This document shows positions 45,301-57,800 of a stretch of DNA of 64,000 nucleotides, in pieces. The notes under the pieces are model-generated. The model saw only the letters and a list, made by a program, of their open reading frames with translations. It was not told the DNA's origin and did not search any database. Each line of letters starts with the position of its first letter. Position 1 is the stretch's first letter. Location of the stretch: positions 144,579,536 through 144,643,535 of the forward strand of contig CM043699.1 in NCBI GenBank assembly GCA_023935145.1, written 5' to 3'. Source of the DNA: Bretschneidera sinensis (lineage: Eukaryota; Streptophyta; Magnoliopsida; Brassicales; Akaniaceae). The translations under genes were made by a program, and so were the position numbers.

Positions 45301-48171
45301 TCTATACCTTGTCTGCTCTTGTACTCAAGAACATCACGCACAAGGTGTTTACTTACATGCTCAGCTGCTGCTGTAATAGTAAGGGATGGGTTTATGCCAA
45401 CTGAACAAGGGATTAAAGAAGCATCGCAAACATAGAGGCCTGGATGCATGGTGGCAGGAGTGTTTGGGTCAAAAACCTGGCCATTGGGATTACAGACACC
45501 ATATGAAGGATCTGATGAAGCATTGCACCCACCTAAAAGATGAACTGATGTGCTTCGGTACCTTGACATGTAGAGTATTCCCCCTAATTTCTTGGTAATC
45601 TTTTGAAAGGCCTTAATTTTTCTTGGCAGCAAGGGATCATGGGGTGGGCTGAACCGGATTTTGTTTGTGCCCATTTCCAACACAATTTTCCCATCACTCT
45701 GATCATATCCCATTGCATTAAGCACCATTGCTTCACTTGATTTAAAACCCATTATACCTTTCAGCTTGTCTATAATCCCATGAAAGAACCAGTAACCAGT
45801 TGGCCATCCATATGTTGTGATCCCTTTAAACAGCAGGTGAGGATAAGCAGTTGGAAGTACAGCACTCTGCGCTGGTAAAAAATATGGTGTTGGAAGAGCC
45901 CAAATGTAAATATATGCATGTATATTCGAATGTTTTAAAATTCTATGTATAAGAAATATTTCTCATGCGACAACCATACTCAATCCAGTCAAAATCATCT
46001 CAACCATAAGTCACCCCCCAACTTAAAAATCATTATGTTTCATCATTTGAAATTGAACAAAAAGCAAATTATTAAGGGGAAGCTCCAAAGAAACTGTCTA
46101 TCTGGATGCATTTAGCAAAGCCTGAACTTTGTTTTATTAATAGGAAAATTTTATTTACACAAAAAAATAAATTTTATTTACACATTCCAATTTCCACTAA
46201 CATATGATCTAATCTTGTTGTTTTAGAAACAAAACAGGTAATGATGGACTGAATCTTATGACCCACACCATGTTGTGACATGAATTAAAAAATAAAATAT
46301 GGAACTAAGTTTTAGAGGTAGCAAATTCTTAAACCTGGATGGTGAAACCCAAAGAATAAGTGTGAGATGAAGAAATGGAAGGCCCTGGCCGTTCTTGGAA
46401 AGGTATTTTTGATAAATACTTTCTATCTAATCCATGAGCATTCAAGTGAACAAGGCTTCCAGCAAGGTAAGCCACGGTATTCCCATTGCAGCTGAACCCA
46501 GATCCAAGTGCTTCTGAAAGTTTCAATCCTCTCATTTGTGACTGAAAAAGTATCTCAGTCGTGCCAAAAACTCCCGCTGTGAGAAACAAGATCAGAACAT
46601 GTTACGAAGTTTTAAAAGAAAATTTTGACAAAACATTTAAGCGTTATCACTAGTGTTTCCTACCTGATAGGATTACAAAATCTGAGGTTATATAATCAGT
46701 TTCATTTAAGTAGACAAGCCATCTTCTTCCTGTTCTGCAAGTTTTGCCTTCTTGGTGAATTTCATATGGGTTTCTAACCACATATTGTACTTGACATTCT
46801 GTTTTAACTATGCATCCTGCCTGCATCACAAATAATCTAATTTCAATACAGAAACATAAGAATGTAAACAAGAAAATGTTGGACAGTTTAGAACATCACT
46901 AGTCTATATGATAGCCATTTTCATGAATGGATCAATTACAGAATATTGGAGTTTTAGTCCTAAAATGACAGTATAGGATCAAGTTCGGGCATTAACAAGG
47001 TGATGCTATTTAAATCCTTTACCACTTGTTTGTCAGGTTTTTTCAACTTAGACATCCTAGGAAGCAATTTCATATCCAAATGAATTTAATGATAAGAATG
47101 AAGTCCAAGTAAATAAATACATACGTTTACTTAAATATTACATTAAATAAAAGAGAATTTGCCTGGATTGCCGATAGTAGATAATTTTTGTCGGTAGAAT
47201 TTTTCGCATTATAAGGACACCCGGCAAGACAATTTCCGCACGCTAGGCAGTTACCCATCTGTTGAAGCTTCATGGATGGAGAATCTTCAAGATCAAAGTT
47301 CATGCTTAGCTTCATTGAACTCTCAAAACTTTCTTCAATTTCTCCATTTGCTATTTCACTCATGACTTTGGCAACAGGAAACTTGACAGGAACATTTTGT
47401 ATTCCCAGCATTGCCGCAGCAGAAGCTTCACAACTATCCCAATCACTTTCCCATTCTTTTGGCCATTTTGTATTCCTTCTCGCACGCACTGGGGTTGACA
47501 GCATCACTCCTCCATTCACTAGTGAACCTCCACCAAGCCCACAAGCCACTGCTGCTAGAGAATCATCTTGTTCATACACCTATATTTCCATCAGTCATTT
47601 TTCATAAATTTTTCAATTGATGCTATACTTTTAAAATTTAAAAGATCTTTCAATTGGATTTCCATGTGACAACTCTTATGGTCTGACTTTACAACTTGAG
47701 AACGCATTCTTGTGTGCACCTAGTACAGAATCTACATATATATCACCTTAATATATTTTCACAATATTTTGCCTTAATAACCCCTGATTTCATAATAATT
47801 CAGGATGCTATATAGAATCCAGAAGTTTAGACAGTAAAGCAAAGTCAGCCTGTCTTCATGTTATATGCAGAGAAGTAACAGAAAAGTTAATAGGAAGAGA
47901 TAATGACCTGAAACAAAGCATCTCTCTTCCCAAAGCTGATGCCTAAGTTCATGTTCTCTATCCTTACAGTTGACATGATCTTCAAACTGTCAGTTGGGAA
48001 ATCCTGAGCTTCCCATTTCCGACCTTTCTCTACTAGACATACCTTTATTCCTGCCATCGACATCCGACATGCAGCAACAGAACCGCCATATCCAGACCCC
48101 ACAACAACAGCATCGTAACCATTTTCTTCTCCATCACCAAGCCTTTGCACAAAATCTGTTTTTTCCTCCAT
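42361..48171 (-). CDS. GMC-type FAD oxidoreductase fused to alpha/beta-hydrolase
   Basis: Nine exons: 47908-48171, 47163-47579, 46664-46820, 46335-46576, 44929-45866, 44505-44848, 44070-44333, 43768-43973 and 42361-43077. They sum to 3,549 bases, 1,182 residues, in frame throughout. Residues 1-560 are a cholesterol-oxidase-like GMC flavoprotein: FAD site GSGYGG (25-30), active-site VHLLGG (His469) and INPSLTI (Asn519). A cluster CLACGNCLAGC (Cys199, 202, 205, 209) looks like a 4Fe-4S motif. From about 790 a lipase-like fold follows: LYPVLLLNGY, then the nucleophile elbow AHCVGG with Cys896 instead of Ser, and GFGHSD (His1100). The last 26 residues are hydrophobic, a likely membrane tail. No signal peptide. 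Fusions of this kind exist in plants and bacteria; the substrate is unknown, perhaps a sterol or long-chain alcohol. The intron after exon 2 needs a GC donor. Confidence 0.88.
43375..43577 (-). mobile_element. tRNA-derived SINE in intron 8 of the GMC-hydrolase gene
   Basis: On the minus strand, CATGTGGTAGAGGCTCACTC (A-box-like) is followed about 35 bases later by TTGGGTTCTAGTCCTCC (B-box-like), a GC-rich body, and an A-rich tail running to about 43378. This matches the plan of plant tRNA-derived SINEs. Target duplications are not clear. Confidence 0.6.
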
Positions 48172-48864
48172 ATATTTTGAAATCCCAGACAAAAGAATTT
48201 TGGAACTAGTTCCTAGATGTGGTCAACTAGCATATCTTTTGAACAGTAAAAGGCAACAAATGAAAGAACATGAGAATTTCAGTTTCAGATTCAATCAATT
48301 TATAGCTGTATATAATGCCAACAAGTGAAGTTACTGGATATACGATTTTGGAACTTAGTGTAAGCTTGTTAAATTCCTTGATATAACTTCATTGTTCATT
48401 ACGTACAAACCAATGCATTTAAAAGCGAAACAAATAGACAAAAGCTACCTAGTTCTTTGCTCCTTGATACTGCACTTTGATTATTTCATAATTTTTTCAT
48501 AAAAGATTCAAGAAACGACACATATATTTTGTCCAGCACTAGAGTAGCGTGTAGATCATATCAAACACCAAAAAAAAAACATTTTACTTTGTAGCTATCA
48601 TCAAGCAAGTGCATCGTATGAGTTGATGCTATTCGTAGTATTAACCCAACAAATCATGTGCAGACATTTTCATAAAAAGGAGTGCAGGAGCCATTCCTCT
48701 AGAGTAGAATCCATGTGGATCTCTTGGTAAATAAACAAGAATCTATATATGAGACTACGGCTTAAATCTCTTTCCATAATCAAGCACTGTCAAAGTTTAA
48801 ACTTCATTATACTAGTCAGTAGAAAACGAACATTAAATTTTATCATCTGAAACAACAAACTTGT
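48172..48864. other. Spacer between divergent-looking genes, minus strand
   Basis: Leader and promoter of the GMC-hydrolase gene lie here. No ORF. No obvious TATA box at the expected distance. Confidence 0.5.
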
Positions 48865-50465
48865 TCAAACTCTAGCAGTTTCAATTGACATCTTGAGGGC
48901 TTGCAAAAGACTTCCCATGATCCTTGGCTCACCAGGATGTGAACCAACAGATGCTGGGAAAACCAAACAATCTATGTACACAAGGACCTCTGTCTTCCCA
49001 TCTCCAATTGTAATAAAACGCAATCTAGCTCCAACCGATATTTTATCTACCTGTTCAGTTCGAAATGTAGACAGCAATACAGGCATTAGGAGAAGCAATT
49101 TGCAAGTTTTTCTTTCACTAAATATTTTTCCATATGAATTCCCAAGATCAGGACTATTTCTCTTAAATCAACAGGTAATTATTAGAATAATCCAATCAAG
49201 TTTACTATATACAGTTACAAAGATACCGAGAAAGGATCAATAAAATAAAGCATGATCCACTAGGATAAATGTTATTGTTTGGAAAATCACATGTGAGTTA
49301 TATACATATTTTAGATCCAAGATTTATGAGCTTAAGTTTTTCAGTAATATTGGTGTCATCAATGTATATCAATCATGTGTGTGAACACCTACACAACAAG
49401 GTTTCTACTTATCTTCCTTTTTGTCTAAACCTAACCAATATAAAATCTTTTTTTGATAAGGTGAAGTTTTTAGTACAATGCTGGCAGTGAGAGAGAGGAC
49501 AAATGATACAATATAATACCAAGAAAGCATACTTATAAAAAAAAGAGCATATATTTGTCCGGCCAAAGAAATCTGCGTGGCTGACAAAAATCTAGTCCAG
49601 AGAAAAAAAAAATAGAAAATCCTCACAGAATTAAGAATAGTGTATAAGGTTTTTAAATTACTACATGTTTTTGAATTTGCTGATTTCATGTGAGACTCAT
49701 CTGTTTGTTGTTAGACTCATCAAGTGTTGACTCTCAATCTTCTAATTCAATACCAAAAAAAAATGTCAAACTGACAAAGAAAACGGGCCCTTGTGTACTA
49801 TATAATTGTATGTAGCACAAAACAGCTACCCATAACCAGTAGAATTATATTGCTCAAGAGATATTGAAATGAAAGACAAACGTAATGGCACACCTTCAAA
49901 GGCACAGGAAGGGGCAGATTAGCTCCTTGGCACAGACTGTTCGCCCACTGTCATAAAGGCCCAAAAGAGGGGGAAAATGGAGAGATGAATCAGTTGAAAA
50001 CGCAGAAAACTGTTGCAGTTTCACATGAAGTCCTAACAGTTCCATGAGCTGACACCCCTCTTATCATCAGCCACATTCAAGAAAATTGCTTGTAGCTACA
50101 AATGTTTAATTGTAAGAAAAGCAGCAGACTATCAGCAATAAAATATTTGCAGTATACTTGGCAAAGCTAACAAGATTACATGGTGAGATTTGGAGTTTAT
50201 ATCCGTAAAACTCTTCGTGCGAGAACCAATTGGCTATTTTCTTGTTCGTTCTTTTTACAATTTTTACTTGCACATTATTATTATTTTTATTTTTTTTTAA
50301 TTGCAGCCAACGTACAAACATGAATTGAATAAATAATTATAAATTAATAGAAATGAATAAATAAATTAGGGTACAAAAAATGAATAAATAAATAATTGAA
50401 TTTATAGAAATAAATAAATAATTTAGGGTAAAATAAGTAAACGCTAGAAGGAGGGCTTGAACCTC

Positions 50466-50498
<33 letters not shown>

Positions 50499-50660
50499 AA
50501 CTGAGCTATTCCAGCTATGTTGATTAGTTTACCACATGAAAAGATATAAATCGTATGTAAAAAAGATAGTACCAGCACAGGCAACATCTCGAATCTTGGA
50601 AGATCAGTATCCAAAGCAGTTTCATGGTACCTAGAGAGACTCCATCTTCGTCATCTTCCC
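48865..50660 (-). pseudogene. Unrecognised plant gene, three exons visible, 5' part frameshifted
   Basis: Three exons join in phase: one ending at 50573 (SLSRYHETALDTDLPRFEML), 49894-49947 (WANSLCQGANLPLPVPLK) and 48865-49050 (VDKISVGARLRFITIGDGKT ... VYIDCLVFPAS ... IMGSLLQALK), with good GT-AG borders. The compact, low-repeat protein segments look like a conserved single-copy gene, but I do not recognise the family. Upstream of 50630 the frame meets a stop, while an overlapping frame reads DGFLPGEDDEDGVSL. Either a one-base shift has broken the first exon or the true start is elsewhere. A tRNA-Asn lies in the first intron on the same strand. The real gene may simply have an upstream exon I missed. 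Confidence 0.5.
50442..50515 (-). tRNA. tRNA-Asn (GTT), intronic
   Basis: All 74 bases equal the gene at 16456-16529, with A box, B box and GTT anticodon intact. The downstream terminator is weaker (only TTT before other bases). It lies within the first intron of the unrecognised minus-strand gene, on the same strand. Confidence 0.95.
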
Positions 50661-51803
50661 CAGGCAAAAAGCCGTCACTTCCCGGCGATGACTTGACCAC
50701 TGAAGTCAGATTCCGGTGGCCGCAATTCTCACTCAGGTTAGCTTACACAAGTACCGCTTCGTGAATGCGGTGTCTCCGTTGGTGAAGAAAACTACAAGTG
50801 AGCAGGAAACTGACAAGTGGGGAACAGAGTTGCACGTGAGAGTCGACACGTGTAGGGTGGAGGATATCCTCCATACCAAGCTTCTCAAGGATATATTCTA
50901 GCAGAAAAGGGCTCCACTAATCAGTGATAATTTTCAATATAATGTATGGGTCATTTTCTAGACCCGATAAACCCGTTTTCATAGATCAGATCAGATGTGG
51001 GTATTTTTTAACGGATCTTAAAATGTATGTTCATACTTATATTTTAATGAATACAAGTTAACAATTAAAGGGTTACTTATTTTGTTTCCCACATCTAAGA
51101 GAGAACCTACCAAGACCTCAATCTTAGATCTTAATCTTTTTACTAACAAAGCTCCATTAGCTTAATATAGCAATAATCATTTTACATAAAACAATATTCA
51201 TTATAAAACTCATCTATGGACAATGATACTCACTATAGTCAACTCCAATTATTTTATTTTCAAAATTTAAATTAAAATACAAAAGCACCCTTAAATTCAT
51301 AAGTTTTAACAGCTTATAAAACTAAGGTAATTTAAGAAAGAAAAAATGAATAAGATGGAGGGGATTTGGGTTTCACTTTGGCGACTACCAGCGGTTAGAA
51401 AAACTAATATGGAGCTACAAAGAATATGGTGCTAAACCCAGGTTAGACCTAAATTTCTACAGAATCAGCTCCTCTCTTATTGCTACTAAATCCTATTCTA
51501 TTCTCCAGTAGAGTGGATACAAGATAGATCAGACCAATAAATGAATCAGGATACTGTATTGAAGAAAAGTAAGACAGGAAGAGTTTAAAAAAATATTTCT
51601 AAACTTTGCACTGTAAATGATCCAATTTTGAATTCTCAACTTCTCAGCTTGAAAATTTGTACAAGTAAAAACATGGAAAATAACCACACTTCGTACAATA
51701 CTACAATAACAGAGCTAACTCCTCGCATAATTTTACAAACCATGAGTAGCCCCCACCATTCCTAAAACAGTAGTGCCCATGTGAACAAGAATTTTGCTCT
51801 GAA
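50661..51803. other. Spacer upstream of the unrecognised gene and 3' of SNX1
   Basis: 50700-50900 is GC-richer and holds a 61-codon plus-strand frame (MAAILTQVSLHKYRF...) without recognisable relatives. It may be leader sequence of the minus-strand gene, or a divergent transcript. The remainder is AT-rich and contains the SNX1 3' UTR next to 51804. Confidence 0.5.
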
Positions 51804-54800
51804 TTAAGCAGAGGAACAAGCCTGAAATTTTGGAAGGAGACTTCGCCAGGCATCTGCAATACTATTTGCCAAGCGTGCCTGTCCTTTCGCAAATTCATGA
51901 AACGCAAACCCCATATCTATTGTTTTCTGTTCATGGAAACGCACAATCTCCTCGTTCATCAGTCGCACAATTGTCTCAAATCTTCTTGTTGCCTCCTCAC
52001 TCTCTACCTTCAACTGCATTGCAAAACCAACTAAAGTCAAACATCAAAGTTAACAAAAGCACATGCCAGAAATTGCTCACATAATCTGACTTGCCTCCTT
52101 ATATTCAATCTCAGCTTCTCCCACCTTTTCAGATCGAGTCAGCATGAGTTTGTCACTGCAAAAAAACAATAGAAACAGACCACCAATTCAGCATAGATGG
52201 AGAACTGGGTGAAAATTATATGAACTTCTTGATGATCTGAAGACTAATTTCAGTGGAAGGAGTAACTGGAATTCATCCTTTTTTATACGCTATTGTAACT
52301 CTCTCTTTTTTTCCCCTGATATAATCCTATGGTAAGTTTCTTACCTACTAATTAATTGAAAGTGTGTCACTTTGTTTCATTTTCACTCTCTACAAATAGT
52401 CAAGAAAATTAAATGAGAGGAAAAATTGATGATGAACATATTTGCAACTCAACAATACAGACCAAAATTAGTAACCAAAAGTTTCTAGCATTTACTTTCT
52501 GAAAATGGTTTCAACGCATTCAATGATTAAAAGAATCGTATACCACAACACAGGACCATTCACGGTTCCAGATTGTATTTGATGCTAAAATTGTTTCTAA
52601 ATGTGTTGCTCGATGTAACTTATGGACAAAAAAATTATGGCACATAAGAAAATTGAACAACAATTCTGCTCAACTCTACTAAGCCTTAATCCCAAACTCC
52701 CAACATTAAAAAAGAAATGAACAGCACAATTTCAATAATCAAACCTGAGCAAACACTACAAGTCTTCCAACTCAAACTCTAGAACCATGTCTACTTCCAA
52801 AACTCAGGACATCAACATCAAAAAGATGAGTTCATAATAGTAATACTATATGAATCACAATTTTTAAGGGCATCAACAATCAAAGTCATGTATATGAGGC
52901 GACTATAATAGCAATAAATATTAGTAAGAAAGTAATGAAATGGTTGACCAGAAGCATACAGATTTATCTCCTTTAACTTTACTGTGTCAGCCAATTCAAA
53001 CTGTTGCCTGAAGGCATTCGCTCTCTCTGCCATTGTGGCCTGTTTTGGAACACAGAAGCAAGAGGATCAGCTCCAACATTATTATTAATTTTTTCAATTA
53101 AAATTATTGCTAATGTATGATATTCAGATAGGAGGTAGAGGAAGAGGAAAGAGCTTCCACCAATAGACCATCATAATCAATTAAACTTCTTACCTTGCCA
53201 TTTCTATCACTTCAGTATTGTAATTTTAATTGAACAGAAAGGGCATGGTACTATTTCTTCTTTTTTATTGTTTCCCCTTTACAAAGATTAAATTATATTT
53301 CCAAATTGGTAGATATCAGTCTTCAAATGTTAAGTTTGAGTTAGAAGCATAACTCACCTTAATTGATTGCACAGCACGGACATAATCCTTCAAGGGTTCT
53401 TCAAAATTCATCAAGAGTTGATGAGCCTACAATCAATGCCAAAGTAATAAACGATTATGAACTCTTTAATCATGGACTATAAGAAAATACAGACCCCAAT
53501 GCCGCCTGCATGTGAATACATAACAGAAACTGCTTGATTTCAAAGGCTAAGCTGGCAATTAAAGCCTACCTCCTTCTGCAGCTTAACTGATAATATCTCC
53601 GATTTAGTTCCAAGCTCAGAAAATGTTTTTCCAAGAGCATCTCCTTCACAAGCACCGAGAAGTTTAGATGCTTTACCGAAATCTGACAGCGACTGCCCCA
53701 ACTCTGTGATAATGGACGTAAACAATTACCTCCACGCAACTAAGCCCATTCTATTATGAAGCAAAGGTAAAATCCCGAAAGAGATGACAATAGCAAGGTA
53801 TTCTAATATAAAACTGATACTACAGTATCCTTGCTACCTCTGTGTCTCTTTACAAGACGATACGCATGCTTCTGTGCTTCAGCCAAGTGGTTCTCAAGTT
53901 CAAATACGTAGTGTTTCAGTTTCTCATATTCAGGACTTGATTCTTCGACTGGTTTTTCCTTTCCAAGGACGACATCACTCACTTTGGATTGTACATCCTG
54001 TCAATCATTAAGATAAGTCAATGCAAGATCAAATCATCTATCCAAATGGATAGCATATGTTGAAATGATTCATTCAGTCTAACTCTGAAGATAAAAGGCC
54101 AATCCTTTGTGTGGGAAAATAAGCAGGCGAGAGTAACTGACTTAAATAAAAAGAAACAGGAAAATTCTCTAAATATTACATTACAATACAGTAAAATAAA
54201 ATCACCGAATACTGAAATGAAACAGTATACACATTGTGGGTGCTAGCTAGCTTAGTTGGTAGAGTCAGTTGTCATCTCGTAGAGACCAGGGATCAAACGA
54301 TTCAAACCCCACTCATACCAAGGATCGAAGGGATAAGGGATGGGAGAGGATCAGAGTTCTATCTCCCATTGTGTAGCCCATAGGCCTAATGGGCCTTCTC
54401 TGAACCAAAAAAAAAACTAAAAACTAAAAACAAAAAAAGAAACAGTATACGCACTGTGACTATGAAGGAGGTGAAGAGGAAACATGTTTAAGACTAAACT
54501 ACAAAGTAGATCTGTCTGTTTCATATTCTACCTCCACTATAAAGGTTTGTATTCTACCTTGCTATAAAGGTTTCTGTACAATGGATTTAAATAATCAAAG
54601 ATTAAACAACCAGATCAAGAAAAAGGTTCTACAAGAATATGGTAACAGTTGTACCATGTAGTAACTGCATGAGATAGTAAATCGTGAGTGGTGACAAATT
54701 TATACTGTTAATCCAATAACTAGAATTTGAGATCCTTGATATGTCCATAATTGGCGAGGCAAATTATCCAATTGCATCCAACACTGGCAATACAAACTTT

Positions 54801-57800
54801 CCAATAGAGAAGAAAATTTCAAGTCAGAAACTCCCCAAACGCGTCATGACATTCCTCAACATTTATTATCTTGTATCGCATTTCACTAACATTCTTTTGA
54901 TAAGTATTTCAATGACATTGTCAATAACTGTAAAGATCATGCAAAAGTTATCTTACCTTGAAGATTTGCATCAAATCTGCTGGCTTCTTCTTGAAAATAC
55001 CAGTCTCCTGAGACCTTAAACTTTCCATTGTCTGAACAACAGGTAATATATCAATGCAGTTTTCTTTTCCTTTAAAAAAGGACAGCTACAAAAGGTTCAT
55101 TCCTTCAAAGAAAAATTATTGTTATGATTCCCATCATAGATAATTTAACATTTGGAACATAATTTTTATTGTTATTTTTTTGGTGAAAACACCATTTATA
55201 CAAGCTACAGAAATTACTATTTCTGGTGCAGAGTGTCTAGAGGGATCCGTAAGGTTGCTCTTTGGTGAGAAATATTTTGCAAATGTGTGTGTAACCATGT
55301 CAATGATAAGTCACTGAACCGTCTCCCCCCAGAGATTTAACGACTGAAGATATTTTTTGGCAACAAGAACTTTATGTATCACAAATAAGAAGGGTACATT
55401 TTCTAGTTTAAGGCGGTGTTTGGGTACTTCTTAAGTGGTGATTTAATCAAAGTTTCTTAAAGTTGATTGATGATTTAAAAGACAAATTTAAGGTAAAGAT
55501 TAAATCTGGGGTGATTTAATCCCCATTTAACAGTTCTCCAAGTGTCGCCTAAATAATCTTTCCATTAAAACATGCCACAACTAAGGGTAGAGGAGAAAAC
55601 AGTTGGAGGGAAAAGAAAAAGAAAAAACACTAAAACTCCACCAACAACACATAAAACATGAAAGTCTCACCTCTTCATCTGCCTGCAAAAAGGTTCTAAG
55701 ATCCTCGCTTTGCTGAAGCTCATGATGTGAAGCTATCCGATTAACAAATACATCCAACGCTTGACGCCTCATCTCAATAAACTCAGCACTAAAACGAAAC
55801 TTCTCTGTGAAAGAGAGACTTAAAATGAGACCCCATTAAATTTTATAATTTCTCAAACATAATCATACAGCAACATATAGAGCCTCAGATGTCCATTATA
55901 CTTATGCTGCTACTCAATAAACAGCTTATCAGACACATCAACAGAGATACCATCTATTATTCATGTTACTAACCCCATGGCCTTCTACATTCGAAATGAT
56001 CAATTCTAGAAAGAATATATTGTGAAAAAACAAATAGATGAAACCCTTCTAGAGAGGAGACTGATTGAAAGATGGGTCCACAATAACAATGTACATTGTA
56101 AAGATGGAAATTAAAGTTTTTTGAAATGCCCCACTGGGATTGGCTTTACTTAAAAGATATTGCTTAAGTTCGTCATGAAGCAAAAAGATGCCTAACAAAA
56201 ATTTCGCCCATGACTGGTTTATGCTAACAAGATAATCAATGCTCACATGAACTAAGCATGATAGTCCCAACAGTCCACAACTCACAGGTCACATCCAATG
56301 GTGTCATCAAATGGGCTGCAAGGCTCACACAAAAGTTTTTTGGTCCATATGAACGTTACATAAAGCCCATGCCACCTTATGTTTAGTTAACAGAGAAATC
56401 ATTATTTGAACATAGGGAGTTGAAAAACTGTCAAAGATGAAATCCCCATAATGGCCTCTTAATCCATTGTGCAATACATTCATTTATCACAGATGTGTAG
56501 CACACGTGGGAATGTCTACCCCCAGAGATGTAGGACACTAAAGCTGTGTTTGTTTGCACTTAATGGACCACTTAATGGCACCACATCTGAATCGGTAGAT
56601 GTGGTGCTATTAAGTTCATTGTTCAATACATTCATTTATCACAGATGTGTAGCACACGTGGGAATGTCTACCCCCAGAGATGTAGGACACTAAAGCTGTG
56701 TTTGTTTGCACTTAATGGACCACTTAATGGCACCACATCTGAATCGATAGATGTGGTGCTATTAAATTCGTTTGTTTTTCACCTCTTAATGGCAATTAAT
56801 GGGTCTAACCGAATCAGACCTAAAATGGAGTCTTAATACCATTCAGACGTATTTTGGACAAAAATAGCCTCACAATATTATCAAAATCTCATAAATACCC
56901 TCTCATCACCAAAACTCCTCTTCCACTGCCTCAACCTGACCACCTTGCCGGACTCTTCCCCGGACTCTTCCTCCTCCCTCCTACGCCGACTACTGTTGCC
57001 ACCACCACCACTCCAACTGCCTCACATCCACCCGCCGCATCGCCCTCCTCCTTATCCGCCATCCACCATCCACTATCCACCCTTCCCTTGCGCCAACCTC
57101 GTAGCTGCCGAGATCAACTCCTTCCCTAACGACGCCACCGGTCCACGAGCTGTCACAGTCCAAGCCTCCTCTGTTTCACTGTGATTGCTTTAGATGCTAT
57201 ATGAGTTACTGGGTCAAGTGGGATTCCTCTTCTAATAGGCAGCTAATTCATGAAATCATTGATGCTTTTGAAGAAATTTTGGTGCAAAGCAAGAAGGAGA
57301 AGAGCAATAAGAAGGATTGAAAGAAGAGAGGTGTTGCTGGTGTAAGTGACGGGAGCCCAGGTCAGTTGAAAAGGATTGAGTTGAGTTTGGGAAGGAACAA
57401 GTTGAAAGATGAGTCTGACTCAGTGGAGGAAAGTAGTAGTAGTAGTGGTGGTGGTGATGTTGGTGAAGGTTGTGATGGTGAAGGAGAGGAAGGAGCAGAC
57501 AAGGGTTACATGAAAAGGTTTGTGAGTTTCATTGGAGAGAGGATTTCGGGTGTTTTGGGGGGCCAATGATTTTGAAGGAAAATGAAATAGAAAAAAATTG
57601 GTGGATTTTTTTAGTTTTAATATTAATCTCCTCTATAAGAAGTTTTTTTTTTTTTATATTACACTTTTACAATGTAAAAATGGGTAGTTTAATTTTTGAG
57701 TTATCATGATCTAGTTTCTCTCTAAAATAAAATCATCATTGTTGATATTTTCTAGCTTAAGCTTTTGTATTATACATATCATCAGTGGAATTAAGTATAT

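Noticed and set aside
54239..54320. A true tRNA gene
   Set aside because: A and B boxes are present but the acceptor stem and anticodon arm do not fold, and an A-tail with target duplication shows a SINE.
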